The translations under genes and the position numbers were made by a program. Shown piece after piece: positions 16,421 to 25,056 of a DNA stretch of 64,000 nucleotides (its first letter is position 1; each line of letters starts with the position of its first letter). The notes below the pieces were generated by a model. That model was not told the origin of the DNA. It did no database searches and was given only the letters and a program-made list of their open reading frames with translations. Origin of the DNA: Rhodobiaceae bacterium UBA4490 (GTDB lineage Bacteria; Pseudomonadota; Alphaproteobacteria; Parvibaculales; Parvibaculaceae); NCBI GenBank assembly GCA_002389665.1, contig DGNO01000004.1, positions 381,620 to 445,619 of the forward strand, in the 5' to 3' direction.

Positions 16421-16642
16421 GTCTTTCTCCCTGTTTTGACTGTTGTTTCCAGGATTGCGCCAGGATTGCATTTGGAAATTCCCATTAACCTTCCCATAGC
16501 ACAGCCTGCCCGATGGCCGCTAGCGGGCGCGCTCCCGGCACAGGTCAATTTGTCCTTCTGGCACGAAAATCGCTCTCTCGCCCCCGAGCCCGGACAATCC
16601 GCAAGGGCGTGGCTCAGAACGGTACAACCCAAGGGGAATAAT

Positions 16643-17311
16643 ATGAACTCGATTGTGAAAGGCACGGCGATTGCCGGTCTTCTGACTGTTGCGCTGACGA
16701 ACGGCGCGGGGGCTTACGATCTCAACAACGCCATCACGAACGGCCAGACCACACTGCAGGATGTCACCGCCGACACGAACCTGTGGGTGAAAGCAGTGGA
16801 CACGAAAGTCGACGTTTCCACCGCCGCTATTGCCAACTCGCTCTCCGCCGAGCTGAAAGGCAATACCTATCTGGAAAACAACCAGGTGCTGGGGGCAGCA
16901 GCCGATGTGAAAGCGGCAACCGTCGTGGAAGCGGAATGGATCGGCGGCAAAGCCACGATCAACACCCAGGCGATCGGCAACAACGTGACGGCCTCCGTCG
17001 CCGATGCGCAGTTCGTCAACATTCACAACAATCAGACCACCGGCTGGCAGGCCCCGCGCCCGACCGATCCGGAAGCCGTTTCCAACGTGACCATCGAAAA
17101 CGCCGCGAAGGTGGACGTTTCCGCCCTTGCCGCCTCCAACGCCTTCGCGCTGGAAAGCAATGCGCAGGAAATCAACCTCACCAGCGCGCAGTTCAACAAC
17201 TCGCTGACCACCGCCGTCTCCAATGTCAGCATCGGCTATACGAACGCGCTGAAAAGCTCGAGCGTGGCCATCGGCAATCAGGTCTCCATCGCCCCGATCG
17301 CCATCAAGTAA
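16643..17311 (+). CDS. Secreted curlin-like repeat protein A
   Basis: A 222-residue exported protein. A Sec leader (MNSIVKGTAIAGLLTVALTNGAGA) precedes a mature region with no cysteine, rich in Ala, Asn, Val, Thr and Ser. Short units of alternating polarity recur: STAAIANSLSAEL, ATINTQAIGNNVTASV, VDVSALAASNAFALES, LKSSSVAIGNQVSIAP. The S/T-x-A-x-A-x-x-N-x pattern suggests a beta-solenoid or curlin-like fold. A good AAGGGG site precedes ATG at 16643. A paralogue lies 200 bases downstream on the same strand. No curli secretion (CsgG) gene is in view. Holdfast or curli-like fibre subunit is the best guess; identity is unproven. Confidence 0.65.
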   Translation: MNSIVKGTAIAGLLTVALTNGAGAYDLNNAITNGQTTLQDVTADTNLWVKAVDTKVDVSTAAIANSLSAELKGNTYLENNQVLGAAADVKAATVVEAEWIGGKATINTQAIGNNVTASVADAQFVNIHNNQTTGWQAPRPTDPEAVSNVTIENAAKVDVSALAASNAFALESNAQEINLTSAQFNNSLTTAVSNVSIGYTNALKSSSVAIGNQVSIAPIAIK

Positions 17312-17340
17312 ACCGCCCGCTCTTCAAGGTGCGCAAAGGA

Positions 17341-17370
17341 CCGGGAACCGCAAAGGTTCCCGGTTTTCTT
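17341..17370 (+). terminator. Terminator after repeat-protein gene A
   Basis: CCGGGAACC (17341-17349), loop GCAAA, GGTTCCCGG (17355-17363), then TTTTCTTTT. A strong intrinsic terminator separating the two paralogues. Confidence 0.85.
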
Positions 17371-17511
17371 TTGCCCGAATGCCCGTCCCAAATCGGGACT
17401 CGGCCCGGTTTTCCGCAGTTTCCCGCGCTTGGCATGGCTCTCGCAATACCGTGATCAAGCGCCGTTCTCAGGCTCATATTGAAACAGCAGCCGCCCGATT
17501 GGAGGCACGAC

Positions 17512-18150
17512 ATGAAACCGACCCGTCTTTTTCTCAGCGCCGTACTGGCAACGTTCTGCGCCGCACCGGCTCTGGCCGGGGACCCGGACCACACCGTGCT
17601 GAACGGTCAGATCAACCTCAAAAACATCGTCGGTGAGCTGAACATCTATGTCGATGACGCAGGCTCGCTCGGCCAGACCGCAAGCGCCCAGGGCAACAGC
17701 TTCGAGGCGGAGCTTGACGGCTCCTCCGATGTCGACACCTATCAGATCAATCATTCCAACGTCGAAGCCGACCTCAATCTTGAAGCCGGCTGGATCGAAG
17801 GCGAGGCGACGACGGTCTCCCAGTCCTTCACGAACTCCGCCACGATCAAGGGCGACGGCACAGGCGGCGTTGCCGTGAACAATTATCAGGAAGCCGATCC
17901 GAGCTGCGATTCCTGTTATGACGATGCCAAGACCTTCATCGCCGTTGACGGCGTGGGCACGCTGGACAGCTCCACCACCGCCGTTGCCAACTCGCTGAAC
18001 GTCTATAACAACGCGCCGGGAACGAATATCAATTCCCAGCAGATCAACAATTCCAAGATGAGCGCCGTCTCGAACATCTATGTCGGCTACGCGGGCAGCC
18101 TCAATGCCTCCTCGGCCGCCGTCGGCAACAGCGTGATCGTCGGCAAGTAA
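17512..18150 (+). CDS. Secreted curlin-like repeat protein B
   Basis: A 212-residue paralogue of the upstream gene. A Sec leader (MKPTRLFLSAVLATFCAAPALAG) is followed by a mature region with the same layout: an NGQINLKN/ITNGQTTLQD-type opening, an ASAQGNSFEAEL unit, a LNLEAGWIEGEATTVSQSF segment matching EAEWIGGKATINTQAI of the first protein, a STTAVANSLNVYNN unit and a closing SSAAVGNSVIVG. Unlike its partner it has one CDSC pair (EADPSCDSCYDDAK) that could form a disulphide or bind metal. GGAGG precedes ATG at 17512. Both genes have their own terminators, so they may be expressed separately. Function inferred only as extracellular structural subunit. Confidence 0.65.
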   Translation: MKPTRLFLSAVLATFCAAPALAGDPDHTVLNGQINLKNIVGELNIYVDDAGSLGQTASAQGNSFEAELDGSSDVDTYQINHSNVEADLNLEAGWIEGEATTVSQSFTNSATIKGDGTGGVAVNNYQEADPSCDSCYDDAKTFIAVDGVGTLDSSTTAVANSLNVYNNAPGTNINSQQINNSKMSAVSNIYVGYAGSLNASSAAVGNSVIVGK

Positions 18151-18210
18151 TCCTGCTGCCAAGCAGGGGAATGCGGCGCGGATGCGTATCAAGCCGCCGC
18201 CGCTCAAGGG

Positions 18211-18247
18211 AACCGGAGATGCGGGGGGCGCGTCTCCGGTTCTTCTC
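18211..18247 (+). terminator. Terminator after repeat-protein gene B
   Basis: AACCGGAGA (18211-18219) and TCTCCGGTT (18233-18241) around a 13-base G-rich loop, followed by CTTCTC. The T-run is imperfect. Confidence 0.6.
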
Positions 18248-18333
18248 ATTCGGCCCTGCGGCGCGCTCTTCTTGCCAAGCCCCGCCCGAGCCCTTATCCC
18301 TTGCCGCGACGGAAAACGAGCAGGCAAGACGAG

Positions 18334-18924
18334 ATGAGCCAAAAAGGACCGAGAGGATATTTCGGCTTCGGCGTGGAAGGCATTTCCAAGCCGATGAATA
18401 TGGGCAGCCTGATCCGCTCCGCCCATGCTTTCGGCGCGAGCTTCGTTTTCACCGTGGGCGCGGCGCACAAAGTGCGGGCCGCCAAATCCGACACCTCCAA
18501 GACCCCGCAGCACGTGCCTTATTATGAATGGGACCGTGCGGGCGACATGATCCTGCCGCGCGGCTGCCACCTTGTCGGGGTGGAACTGACGGAGGACGCT
18601 GTCGATCTGCCCAGCTTCCGCCATCCCTTGAATGCGGCTTACATTATGGGCCCCGAGCGCGGCAGCCTGTCGGAGGAAATGACGGCGAAATGCGATTTCG
18701 TGGTCAAGATCCCCACGAAATTCTGCCTCAACGTGCAGATCGCCGGCGCCGTCATCATGTATGACCGGCTGCGCTCCATGGGAAATTATGCCCCCAGGGC
18801 GCTGATGCCGGGCGGCCCGGTGGACGGCGCGCGCGAGCACACCCATGGCGGCCCCATCATGCGGCGCGGCGGCATCAAAATGCCCATGAAGCGCCCTTAT
18901 GAGGAAGAAGAGGACGCGGACTAA
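18334..18924 (+). CDS. SpoU/TrmH family RNA 2'-O-methyltransferase
   Basis: A 196-residue SPOUT-fold methyltransferase. The N-terminal motif 1 is NMGSLIRSAHAFGASFVF (Asn and Arg contacting RNA), motif 2 is NAAYIMGPERGSLSEEM and motif 3 is VKIPTKFCLNVQIAGAVIMYDRL, the latter a slight variant of the usual S-L-N-V-x-x-A. These form the knotted SAM-binding site. Start is ATG at 18334; a TTG 33 bases earlier is less likely. The C-terminal tail is basic and then acidic (PYEEEEDAD). It probably acts on tRNA or rRNA ribose; the exact nucleotide cannot be told from sequence alone. Confidence 0.85.
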   Translation: MSQKGPRGYFGFGVEGISKPMNMGSLIRSAHAFGASFVFTVGAAHKVRAAKSDTSKTPQHVPYYEWDRAGDMILPRGCHLVGVELTEDAVDLPSFRHPLNAAYIMGPERGSLSEEMTAKCDFVVKIPTKFCLNVQIAGAVIMYDRLRSMGNYAPRALMPGGPVDGAREHTHGGPIMRRGGIKMPMKRPYEEEEDAD

Positions 18925-19155
18925 CCGCTCCCGGAAAGTTGAGGGTGCACAAAACAGCCGGAAGAGCGCCCCCGGCGCGGACATATTTCCGCCGCATCCC
19001 GCCTGCAGTTTCGCATCTGAAGGTCCGTCCGGACGCCGCTCGAGGCCCGCCCCGTTTCAAGACGGCGGCAGCGGACCGGGGACACAGGTGGAAATGTATG
19101 GGGGGCTTGGGTAAGCTGCGCCCGGACCCCACTGGAAGAATCGAGTCGGAAGAAG

Positions 19156-19695
19156 ATGCGCAAACGAGAAAGAGCCTTCCTTAAAGGTACGATTTTAGCG
19201 GCCCTGCTGATGAGCGCGGCCCCGGCGCTGGCCGAAGCGCCCAAACTGCTCGGCAAATTCAACGATTGGACGGCTTATACCTACGGCTCCGGCAAGGACC
19301 GGATCTGCTACGTCATGTCGGAACCCAAAGAGCAGCGCCCGCGCGGCGTCAATCGCGGCGACGTCTTCATGATGGTCACGCACCGGCCCGGCCAGAACGT
19401 GCGCAACGAGATCTCCATGCGCGCAGGCTATGTTTTCGATGAAAAGAGCCGGCCTTATTCGGAAATCGGCTCGGACAATTTCCAGATGTTCACCGGCGTC
19501 AATGAAGGCGGGGAAGCGCGCCATTGGGCCTGGCTGGAAAATTCCTCCGATGAAAGCCGCATGGTCAACGCCATGAAGCGCGGCTCGGACATGATCGTCA
19601 AAGGCACCTCGAGCCGGGGCACGCTGACGACCGACACCTATTCGCTGTCCGGCGTTACCGCCGCTATCGGCAAGATCGACGACGCCTGCCGCTAA
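19156..19695 (+). CDS. Invasion-associated locus B (IalB) family protein
   Basis: A 179-residue exported protein. A basic start (MRKRERAFLKG) and hydrophobic core ending APALAEA form a signal peptide. The mature part opens LLGKFNDWTAYTYGSGKDRICYVMSEPKEQRP, the conserved IalB opening with its first Cys, and ends with a C-terminal Cys (IDDACR), which probably pairs with it. IalB was named for erythrocyte invasion in Bartonella, but the family is widespread in free-living alphaproteobacteria and its role is unclear; membrane or periplasmic location is usual. The upstream 230 bases contain no visible gene. Confidence 0.85.
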   Translation: MRKRERAFLKGTILAALLMSAAPALAEAPKLLGKFNDWTAYTYGSGKDRICYVMSEPKEQRPRGVNRGDVFMMVTHRPGQNVRNEISMRAGYVFDEKSRPYSEIGSDNFQMFTGVNEGGEARHWAWLENSSDESRMVNAMKRGSDMIVKGTSSRGTLTTDTYSLSGVTAAIGKIDDACR

Positions 19696-19723
19696 GCGCC
19701 TGAATTAAGGGCCGAAAGCCCGC

Positions 19724-19798
19724 AAAAAGCCGCCGCGCCTTGAAAGCCATGTGCCTTGAAAGCCATGGGCCTTGAAAGATAGCGCGGCGGCCTTTTCT
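19724..19798 (+). terminator. Terminator with tandem repeats in the loop
   Basis: Stem arms GCCGCCGCGC (19729-19738) and GCGCGGCGGC (19782-19791), with CTTTTCTTG after. The loop holds two copies of a 16-base direct repeat, CTTGAAAGCCATGKGC (19739-19754 and 19755-19770), and a partial third. Confidence 0.65.
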
Positions 19799-19892
19799 TG
19801 TGCTATAGCAGCCCCAGATTGAACGGCAGGCGCGCGGGCCCCAAAACCGGCGGAGTTCCGGCAAAGCCCCGCCTCCCCAACTCCTCGAGAAA

Positions 19893-21083
19893 ATGCCGGA
19901 TAGGCAAATGAGCGTGACACTGGACATATCCCATAAGGTGGAAGGCGCCGGCGACAGCCCGGCGGCGAACGAGGCCGCCCGCACGGGCCTCATCGGCGTG
20001 CCGCGCCCCAAACTCCAGGAAGCGCTTGAGGCGGCGGGCATTCCCGCCAATCAGACCAGGATGCGCGCCGGCCAGCTCTGGACCGCGCTTTACCATCAGG
20101 GCCTGACCGACTTTGCCGATATCACCACGCTTTCCAAAGCGCTGCGTGATGAGCTTACACAACGCTTTACCCTGCAGCGCCCGGAAATCGTCACCGAGCA
20201 GATTTCCACCGACGGCACGCGCAAATGGCTGATCCGTCTTGCCTCCAGCGATCCGCGCGCACCGGCGCCCGAAGTCGAAGCCGTCTATATTCCTGAACCC
20301 GACCGGGGCACGCTCTGCATTTCCTCGCAGGTCGGCTGCACGCTCAATTGCACCTTCTGCCATACGGGCACGCAAAAGCTCGTGCGCAACCTGACCGCGG
20401 AAGAGATCGTCGCCCAGATCCTCATCGCCCGCGATGCGCTTGGCGAATGGCCGACGCCGAAGGAAGGGCGCAAGATCACGAATATCGTTCTCATGGGCAT
20501 GGGCGAGCCGCTTTACAATTTCGACAATGTGAAAGACGCCATCGACATTCTTTCCGACGGCGAAGGCCTTTCCATTTCCAAGCGCCGTATCACGCTCTCC
20601 ACCTCCGGCGTCGTGCCGATGATCGAGAAAGTGGGTTCGGAAATCGGCTGCATGCTCGCGATCTCGCTTCACGCGGTGAACGATCCCATCCGCGACATGC
20701 TGGTGCCGCTCAACAAGAAATATCCGATTACGGAGCTTCTGGATGCCTGCCGGAATTTCCCCGGCCTTTCCAACGCCCGGCGCATCACCTTCGAATATGT
20801 GATGCTGAAAGGCGTGAACGACAGCAAGGAAGACGCAAAAGAACTCGTGCGGCTTCTGAAAGGCATTCCGGCCAAGATCAATCTCATTCCCTTCAATGCC
20901 TGGCCCGGCGCACCTTACGAGTGCTCGGACTGGGAAGAGATCGAAACCTTCGCCGATATCGTCAACCGCGCAGGCTATGCAAGCCCCATTCGCACCCCGC
21001 GCGGGCGCGACATCATGGCCGCCTGCGGCCAATTGAAATCGGAAAGCGAACGGCTGAAGGCCAGCCTGCGCGCGGCGCAATAG
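19893..21083 (+). CDS. rlmN: 23S rRNA (A2503-C2)/tRNA (A37-C2) methyltransferase RlmN
   Basis: A 396-residue radical-SAM enzyme. It binds a 4Fe-4S cluster through [12 protein letters not shown] (Cys149, Cys153, Cys156; C-x3-C-x2-C) and carries the methyl-relay Cys in the C-terminal [11 protein letters not shown] (Cys378). The [12 protein letters not shown] and [16 protein letters not shown] blocks are characteristic. It methylates A2503 of 23S rRNA and A37 of some tRNAs. The start is either ATG at 19893 or ATG at 19908; the second has ATAGG four bases upstream. An N-terminal extension of about 30 residues is poorly conserved. Cytosolic housekeeping gene, alone. Confidence 0.95.
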   Translation: MPDRQMSVTLDISHKVEGAGDSPAANEAARTGLIGVPRPKLQEALEAAGIPANQTRMRAGQLWTALYHQGLTDFADITTLSKALRDELTQRFTLQRPEIVTEQISTDGTRKWLIRLASSDPRAPAPEVEAVYIPEPDRGTLCISSQVGCTLNCTFCHTGTQKLVRNLTAEEIVAQILIARDALGEWPTPKEGRKITNIVLMGMGEPLYNFDNVKDAIDILSDGEGLSISKRRITLSTSGVVPMIEKVGSEIGCMLAISLHAVNDPIRDMLVPLNKKYPITELLDACRNFPGLSNARRITFEYVMLKGVNDSKEDAKELVRLLKGIPAKINLIPFNAWPGAPYECSDWEEIETFADIVNRAGYASPIRTPRGRDIMAACGQLKSESERLKASLRAAQ

Positions 21084-21193
21084 GCCCCATCTTTCCTTTC
21101 CGGCAACAGGTCCTTTCCCGATTGTGAGGCGACAGCCCCCCTTTCCCCGCGTTACGCTCCGGCAAACGCGAAAAGAATACGAGGGAGGCGGTC

Positions 21194-22084
21194 ATGACTG
21201 CATTCACGGTGAAAGAAATCTGGCGCTATCCGGTCAAGTCCATGCAGGGAGAGCGGCTGGAGGAAACCGTGCTCACGAAAGGCGGTATCCCTTTCGACCG
21301 GGGCTGGGCGGTGCGCGATGAACAGACCCAGACCATTCGCGGCGCCAAACATATTCCCGGCCTTTTGCATTGCTCGGCCCGCTATATCGAAGGCACCTCG
21401 GCAGGCGCCGTGCCGCATGTGGAAATCACGCTGCCCGATGGCAGCAAAACGGGCTCGCAAGAAGAAGACGTCAACGCCCGCCTTTCCAAAGCATTGGAGC
21501 GGGAGGTAACGCTCTGGCCGCTGCAGCCCGCCGACGACAGCGCCCATTACCGCATCAATGAGACGGCGGCGTCCCAGGAAGAACTGGAAGCGAATATGCG
21601 CGCCATGTTCGGTGTGCGTGACGATGAAACGCTGCCCGATCTCAGCGCCATTCCGGGCGAGCTTTTGTCGGAAGTCATGGAATATGCAAGCCCGCGCGGC
21701 ACCTATTTCGATCTATATCCGGTGAACCTTCTCACCGAAGCCTCGCTGCGCCGCTTTCAGGAAATGACCCCTTCCTCGAAGCTCGATGTGCGCCGCTTCC
21801 GCCCGAATTTTCTGATCGCCGATGATGAAAAGCTTTCATCGCTCGCCGAATTCGGCTGGGTGGGCAACAAAGTCAAACTCGGCGGTGCGGCGCTCGATAT
21901 CGATATCGAATGCATGCGCTGCGTGATGACCACCCGGGAGCAGGCCCCGCACGGACAAGGCGCCATTCCGCGCGATCCGGAAATTATGCGCACGCTGGTG
22001 CGCGAAACGAAGCACAATCTCTCCGTCTATGCGAATGTCGCAAGCCCAGGCGCAGTGAAGGTTGGAGACAGGCTTTCCGTTTAG
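21194..22084 (+). CDS. MOSC domain protein with N-terminal beta-barrel
   Basis: A 296-residue protein of the YiiM/mARC-like group. The MOSC_N beta-barrel covers about residues 1-120 (VKEIWRYPVKSMQGERLEETVLT is the typical opening) and the MOSC domain the rest, with LDVRRFRPNFLIAD and IECMRCVMTTREQ containing the conserved Cys that binds molybdenum cofactor sulphur in relatives. Such proteins act as Moco carriers or N-hydroxylated-substrate reductases; no partner redox gene is adjacent. A clear GAGGGAGG site precedes ATG. Its stop overlaps, tail to tail by 4 bases, the next gene on the minus strand. Confidence 0.85.
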   Translation: MTAFTVKEIWRYPVKSMQGERLEETVLTKGGIPFDRGWAVRDEQTQTIRGAKHIPGLLHCSARYIEGTSAGAVPHVEITLPDGSKTGSQEEDVNARLSKALEREVTLWPLQPADDSAHYRINETAASQEELEANMRAMFGVRDDETLPDLSAIPGELLSEVMEYASPRGTYFDLYPVNLLTEASLRRFQEMTPSSKLDVRRFRPNFLIADDEKLSSLAEFGWVGNKVKLGGAALDIDIECMRCVMTTREQAPHGQGAIPRDPEIMRTLVRETKHNLSVYANVASPGAVKVGDRLSV

Positions 22085-22479
22085 ACGGGCCGGCGCGAAA
22101 GGCGGTATTGCCAAAGCATCAGATAGGGAATGAGTACCAACTCAATCGCAAGAAAGAACAGGATTTCGACCGGCAGCGTCTCCAGCGTGTAAGCGGAGAA
22201 AAGCCGGCCCGCGCCGCCCACCGCAACGCCCGCCAGAACGGTTTGAAAAAGAAGGCTCGGCTCATGAAGCCGGTTGCGGATAAGAAAAAGCCCGACGCCG
22301 AGGGCAAACCAGACCCCGTTCAGGAAACGCAGATTGCTGTCTAGCATCGCATAGGCAGGATCGGCTCCATGCGCAGCAACAAGCGCGTGCGTTGTCACGA
22401 GCCCGGAAAGCCCGCCCGCAATGGGGATCAGGGCAAGCACCATCACACAGGGTCTGAGATATTTACCGTCCGGAAACAT
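22081..22479 (-). CDS. DUF4345 family membrane protein
   Basis: A 132-residue four-helix membrane protein with the family layout: YLRPCVMVLALIPIAGGLSGLVT, a middle DSNLRFLNGVWFALGVGLFLI motif, GGAGRLFSA and EILFFLAIELVLIPYLMLW. The segment D-S-x-x-R-F/Y-x-x-G-x-W is the recognisable DUF4345 signature. Start is ATG at 22479, with a very strong GGAGGGAGGGG site upstream; the frame is open to 22560 but that part runs into repeat sequence. Function unknown. Confidence 0.75.
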   Translation of the reverse strand: MFPDGKYLRPCVMVLALIPIAGGLSGLVTTHALVAAHGADPAYAMLDSNLRFLNGVWFALGVGLFLIRNRLHEPSLLFQTVLAGVAVGGAGRLFSAYTLETLPVEILFFLAIELVLIPYLMLWQYRLSRRPV

Positions 22480-22559
22480 GAGCCCCTCCCTCCTTGCATG
22501 GCGCAAGAATAGCACGGCGCGGGGGTCATGCTGAAACTGCGGCGGGGAGAGACGCTGCA

Positions 22560-22591
22560 TGGCCCCCGGGACAAGCCCGGGGTGACAGCAT
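22560..22591. repeat. Dispersed CCCGG..GGGGTGACA palindromic repeat, copy 1
   Basis: CCCCCGGGACAAGCCCGGGG followed by TGACAGCAT forms a GC-rich imperfect palindrome of the kind scattered between genes in alphaproteobacteria. The partner copy at 22631-22660 is in the reverse orientation. Confidence 0.55.
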
Positions 22592-22630
22592 CGTTAAGAT
22601 AACAGGCGTTGCCTAACTGCACACACCGAG

Positions 22631-22660
22631 TGTCACCCCGGCTTTATGCCGGGGTCCATA
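22631..22660. repeat. Dispersed palindromic repeat, copy 2 (inverted)
   Basis: TGTCACCCCGGCTTTATGCC followed by GGGGTCCATA is the same element as copy 1 but reversed. The pair flanks a 39-base spacer between two minus-strand genes. Confidence 0.55.
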
Positions 22661-22733
22661 CCAATGCTTGCTGCAAGTTCGAAAGCCGTCAGGGGCCTCG
22701 CCTTTGGCACCTGCATCACGAAGCATGGAAGCC

Positions 22734-23333
22734 TCACTTGCCCTTCGCCCAGTTGAAGGCCTGCTCCATGCGGTCATGGCCCCAGAAAAGCTCATCGCCG
22801 ACGGTAAAGCTCGGCGCGCCGAAAATGCCGCGCTCCCAGGCTTCATCGGTCTGCGCACGCAAAGCGCCTTTGTTTTCCTGGGTGAAGGCGGCGGCAAATG
22901 CCTCTTCCGGCTCGACGCCGACAAGATCGAGCACTTCGGCGAGCACCGCGTCATCGGAAATCATCAGCCCGTCGACGAAATTCGCCCGGTAAACGGCACG
23001 GCTGAAATCCTCGCCCCAGCCTTCCTTCATACCGGCAAGCGCGAGGCGCGCGGCCTTCAGCCCGTTCTGCGGAAAGTGTGAGGGCTTGTTGAAGGGCAGC
23101 TTATAAGCCGCGCAAAGCCGCTCAAGATCGCGCCACATATAGCGCCCCTTCACCTCATAGACATTGAAGGGCGAATCCTGCAGCCCCTGCTCGAAAAAGA
23201 TCGGCCCGAGCAGCATGGGCCGCCAGATAACCTCCACCCCCGCCTTTTTGGCAAATTCATCCACCCGCATCGCCGCCGGATAAGAATAGGTGCTCGCAAA
23301 CTCGTACCAGAACTCGATTTTCGCCATATCCAT
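22734..23333 (-). CDS. 2-hydroxychromene-2-carboxylate isomerase-like (DsbA/kappa-GST fold)
   Basis: A 199-residue thioredoxin-fold protein of the kappa-class GST group. The N-terminal FWYEFASTYSYPAAMRV carries the Ser that activates glutathione in NahD-type isomerases; IWRPMLLGPIF is the next block, and the C-terminal RGIFGAPSFTVGDELFWGHDRM with cis-Pro is diagnostic. NahD isomerises an intermediate of naphthalene degradation, but many genomes carry paralogues without aromatic pathways, so the substrate is open. No other aromatic-degradation gene is adjacent. Confidence 0.85.
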   Translation of the reverse strand: MDMAKIEFWYEFASTYSYPAAMRVDEFAKKAGVEVIWRPMLLGPIFFEQGLQDSPFNVYEVKGRYMWRDLERLCAAYKLPFNKPSHFPQNGLKAARLALAGMKEGWGEDFSRAVYRANFVDGLMISDDAVLAEVLDLVGVEPEEAFAAAFTQENKGALRAQTDEAWERGIFGAPSFTVGDELFWGHDRMEQAFNWAKGK

Positions 23334-23419
23334 CCCCGCAAAAGGCTCACTATTGCCCTTTTCCTAGCACGCGGAGCCCTGCGCGGCGATCCTTCAACGG
23401 CGCGGCCTAGCTTGCGGAA

Positions 23420-24844
23420 ATGACAGAGAAAGCACCCAACGTCCGCCCGGCGGCTCCAGCCTGCCCTTGCGGAAAGCGCCCGATCCGCTCTATACCGGCC
23501 TTTCCTTCAACCCCGCCGGCCTTCAACCCCACCGGAACACCTGCCTTGGTCAAACTCAGCCCGTTTCACGAACATCCCCAGCGCGAGAAGCTGACAAACG
23601 AGGTGCATTCGCGCCCGCCCGCCGAAGTGCCGGGGCCAATGATCTGCACCCATCTGGCGCTGCTCACCGGGGAAAACGGCTTCGAAGGGGAGCGCATTCA
23701 CTTGCGTGAACTCGCCGCGCTGTTCGGCGCGAAGGCGCCGGAAAAATTCGGCAACCACCTGGTGCTGGAGCTCGGCAACCGCAAGCTCGTCTGGGAACGG
23801 CATACGGAATTTTCCACCTATACGTTTTTCGAATATCTGAGCGAGAACCGGAAACCGGAAGAGGCCTTCGCCCATCCACCCTTGAGCGCGCTGCCGGAAA
23901 ACTGGAAAGAGAAGCTCTCCGGCGAATTGCTCGTCGCCATTAATCTCGCCGTGGTCAGCGCGCCGCCTGAAGAAATCGACCCGCATCTGAACGCGCTTTT
24001 CGATCCCCAGCGGCTCATCGGCGCGCGGGTGGCGGGCGGGGCGGCAGCGGCCTGGACCGACTTCACGCTGCACGAAGACGGGCTGTCGCGCATCCTCATC
24101 GCCAACCAGTCTTTGAAGCCGGGGCGCATGGGCCGCCTCGTGCAGCGGCTTTTGGAAATCGAAACCTACCGGATGATGGCGCTTTTGGCCTTCCCGCTCG
24201 CCCGTGCGCTCGCCCCTGAAATTTCCAACATGGAACAGGAGCTTGCCCGGATCGCAACGGAGACCGCCTCGATCAAGGGCCTGGCGGACGAGCAGCGCCA
24301 ATTGCAGGAACTCACTTCGCTTGCCGCCCGCGTCGAGCAGCTGACCGCGCGCACCGATTTCCGCTTTTCGGCAGGCCGGGCCTATTACGATCTTGTGGTG
24401 CGGCGCATCGGCGAGCTTGATGAACAGAAACTGCCCGGCATCCAGCAAATCTCCACTTTCATGGAGCGCCGCCTGGCGCCGGCCATGCGCACCAGCGAGG
24501 CGATGGACCGCCGCCTCGACACGCTTTCCCAGCACATTGCGCGGGCAAGCGGCCTCTTGCGCACACGGGTGGAAATTGCCGTGCAGGAGCAGAACCAGAG
24601 CCTGCTGTCATCCATGGAAAGCCGCGTGCGCCTGCAGGTGCGCCTCCAGGAAACGGTGGAAGGGCTTTCCGCCGTCGCCATTTCCTATTACCTGCTTGGC
24701 ATCATTCACTATGCGCTTGAGGCCGCCCATGAAGCGGGCCTGCCCGTCCATCCCAATCTAGCGGTCGGCATCCTCGCCCCGATCATGCTGGTGGCGGTCT
24801 ATCTCGGCGTGCGCTCGGTGAGAAAACGCCTCAAAGGCAGCTGA
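23420..24844 (+). CDS. DUF3422 family membrane-anchored protein
   Basis: A 474-residue protein; positions about 48-435 match the DUF3422 pattern (HPQREKLTNEVHSRPPAEVP near the start, WERHTEFSTYTFF, ARVAGGAAAAWTDF, FRFSAGRAYYDLVVRRI). The C-terminus has two helices (AVAISYYLLGIIHYAL and LAVGILAPIMLVAVYLGV) and a basic tail, so the bulk should be cytoplasmic and anchored by a hairpin. Coiled-coil-like segments occupy about 265-400. The first 42 residues are Pro-rich and atypical, so the real start may be TTG near 23549. The family is egghead-like in eukaryotic annotations but has no assigned bacterial function. Confidence 0.8.
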   Translation: MTEKAPNVRPAAPACPCGKRPIRSIPAFPSTPPAFNPTGTPALVKLSPFHEHPQREKLTNEVHSRPPAEVPGPMICTHLALLTGENGFEGERIHLRELAALFGAKAPEKFGNHLVLELGNRKLVWERHTEFSTYTFFEYLSENRKPEEAFAHPPLSALPENWKEKLSGELLVAINLAVVSAPPEEIDPHLNALFDPQRLIGARVAGGAAAAWTDFTLHEDGLSRILIANQSLKPGRMGRLVQRLLEIETYRMMALLAFPLARALAPEISNMEQELARIATETASIKGLADEQRQLQELTSLAARVEQLTARTDFRFSAGRAYYDLVVRRIGELDEQKLPGIQQISTFMERRLAPAMRTSEAMDRRLDTLSQHIARASGLLRTRVEIAVQEQNQSLLSSMESRVRLQVRLQETVEGLSAVAISYYLLGIIHYALEAAHEAGLPVHPNLAVGILAPIMLVAVYLGVRSVRKRLKGS

Positions 24845-24932
24845 AACAGGAAAAAATGCGGCCCTTCGGCCCTTCCTCGCCGAAAGAGTAACCAAAGGGC
24901 GCCGGAAAGGGGCGGAAACCCCTCGCGCCCCC

Positions 24933-24960
24933 TTGTCTATAAGGGGCTTTTGCCTATAGT
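24933..24960 (+). promoter_or_regulatory. Candidate argG promoter
   Basis: TTGTCT (24933-24938) and TATAGT (24955-24960) with a 16-base spacer lie 97 bases upstream of the argG start. They are followed by a TTCCGGCC/GGCCGGAA hairpin (24995-25018) in the leader; no T-run follows it. Confidence 0.5.
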
Positions 24961-25056
24961 GCGCCGCAACACGGGGGGCCGCCCAGCGTCCCCGTTCCGG
25001 CCGGCCCGAAGGCCGGAAAGACCGGCAAGCCGCCACCCTTAGCGAGGGGACACGCC

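Noticed and set aside
15338..16642. Upstream part of the frame that ends with secreted repeat protein A
   Set aside because: It lies antisense to the quinone reductase gene. The signal peptide and ribosome site place the true start at 16643.
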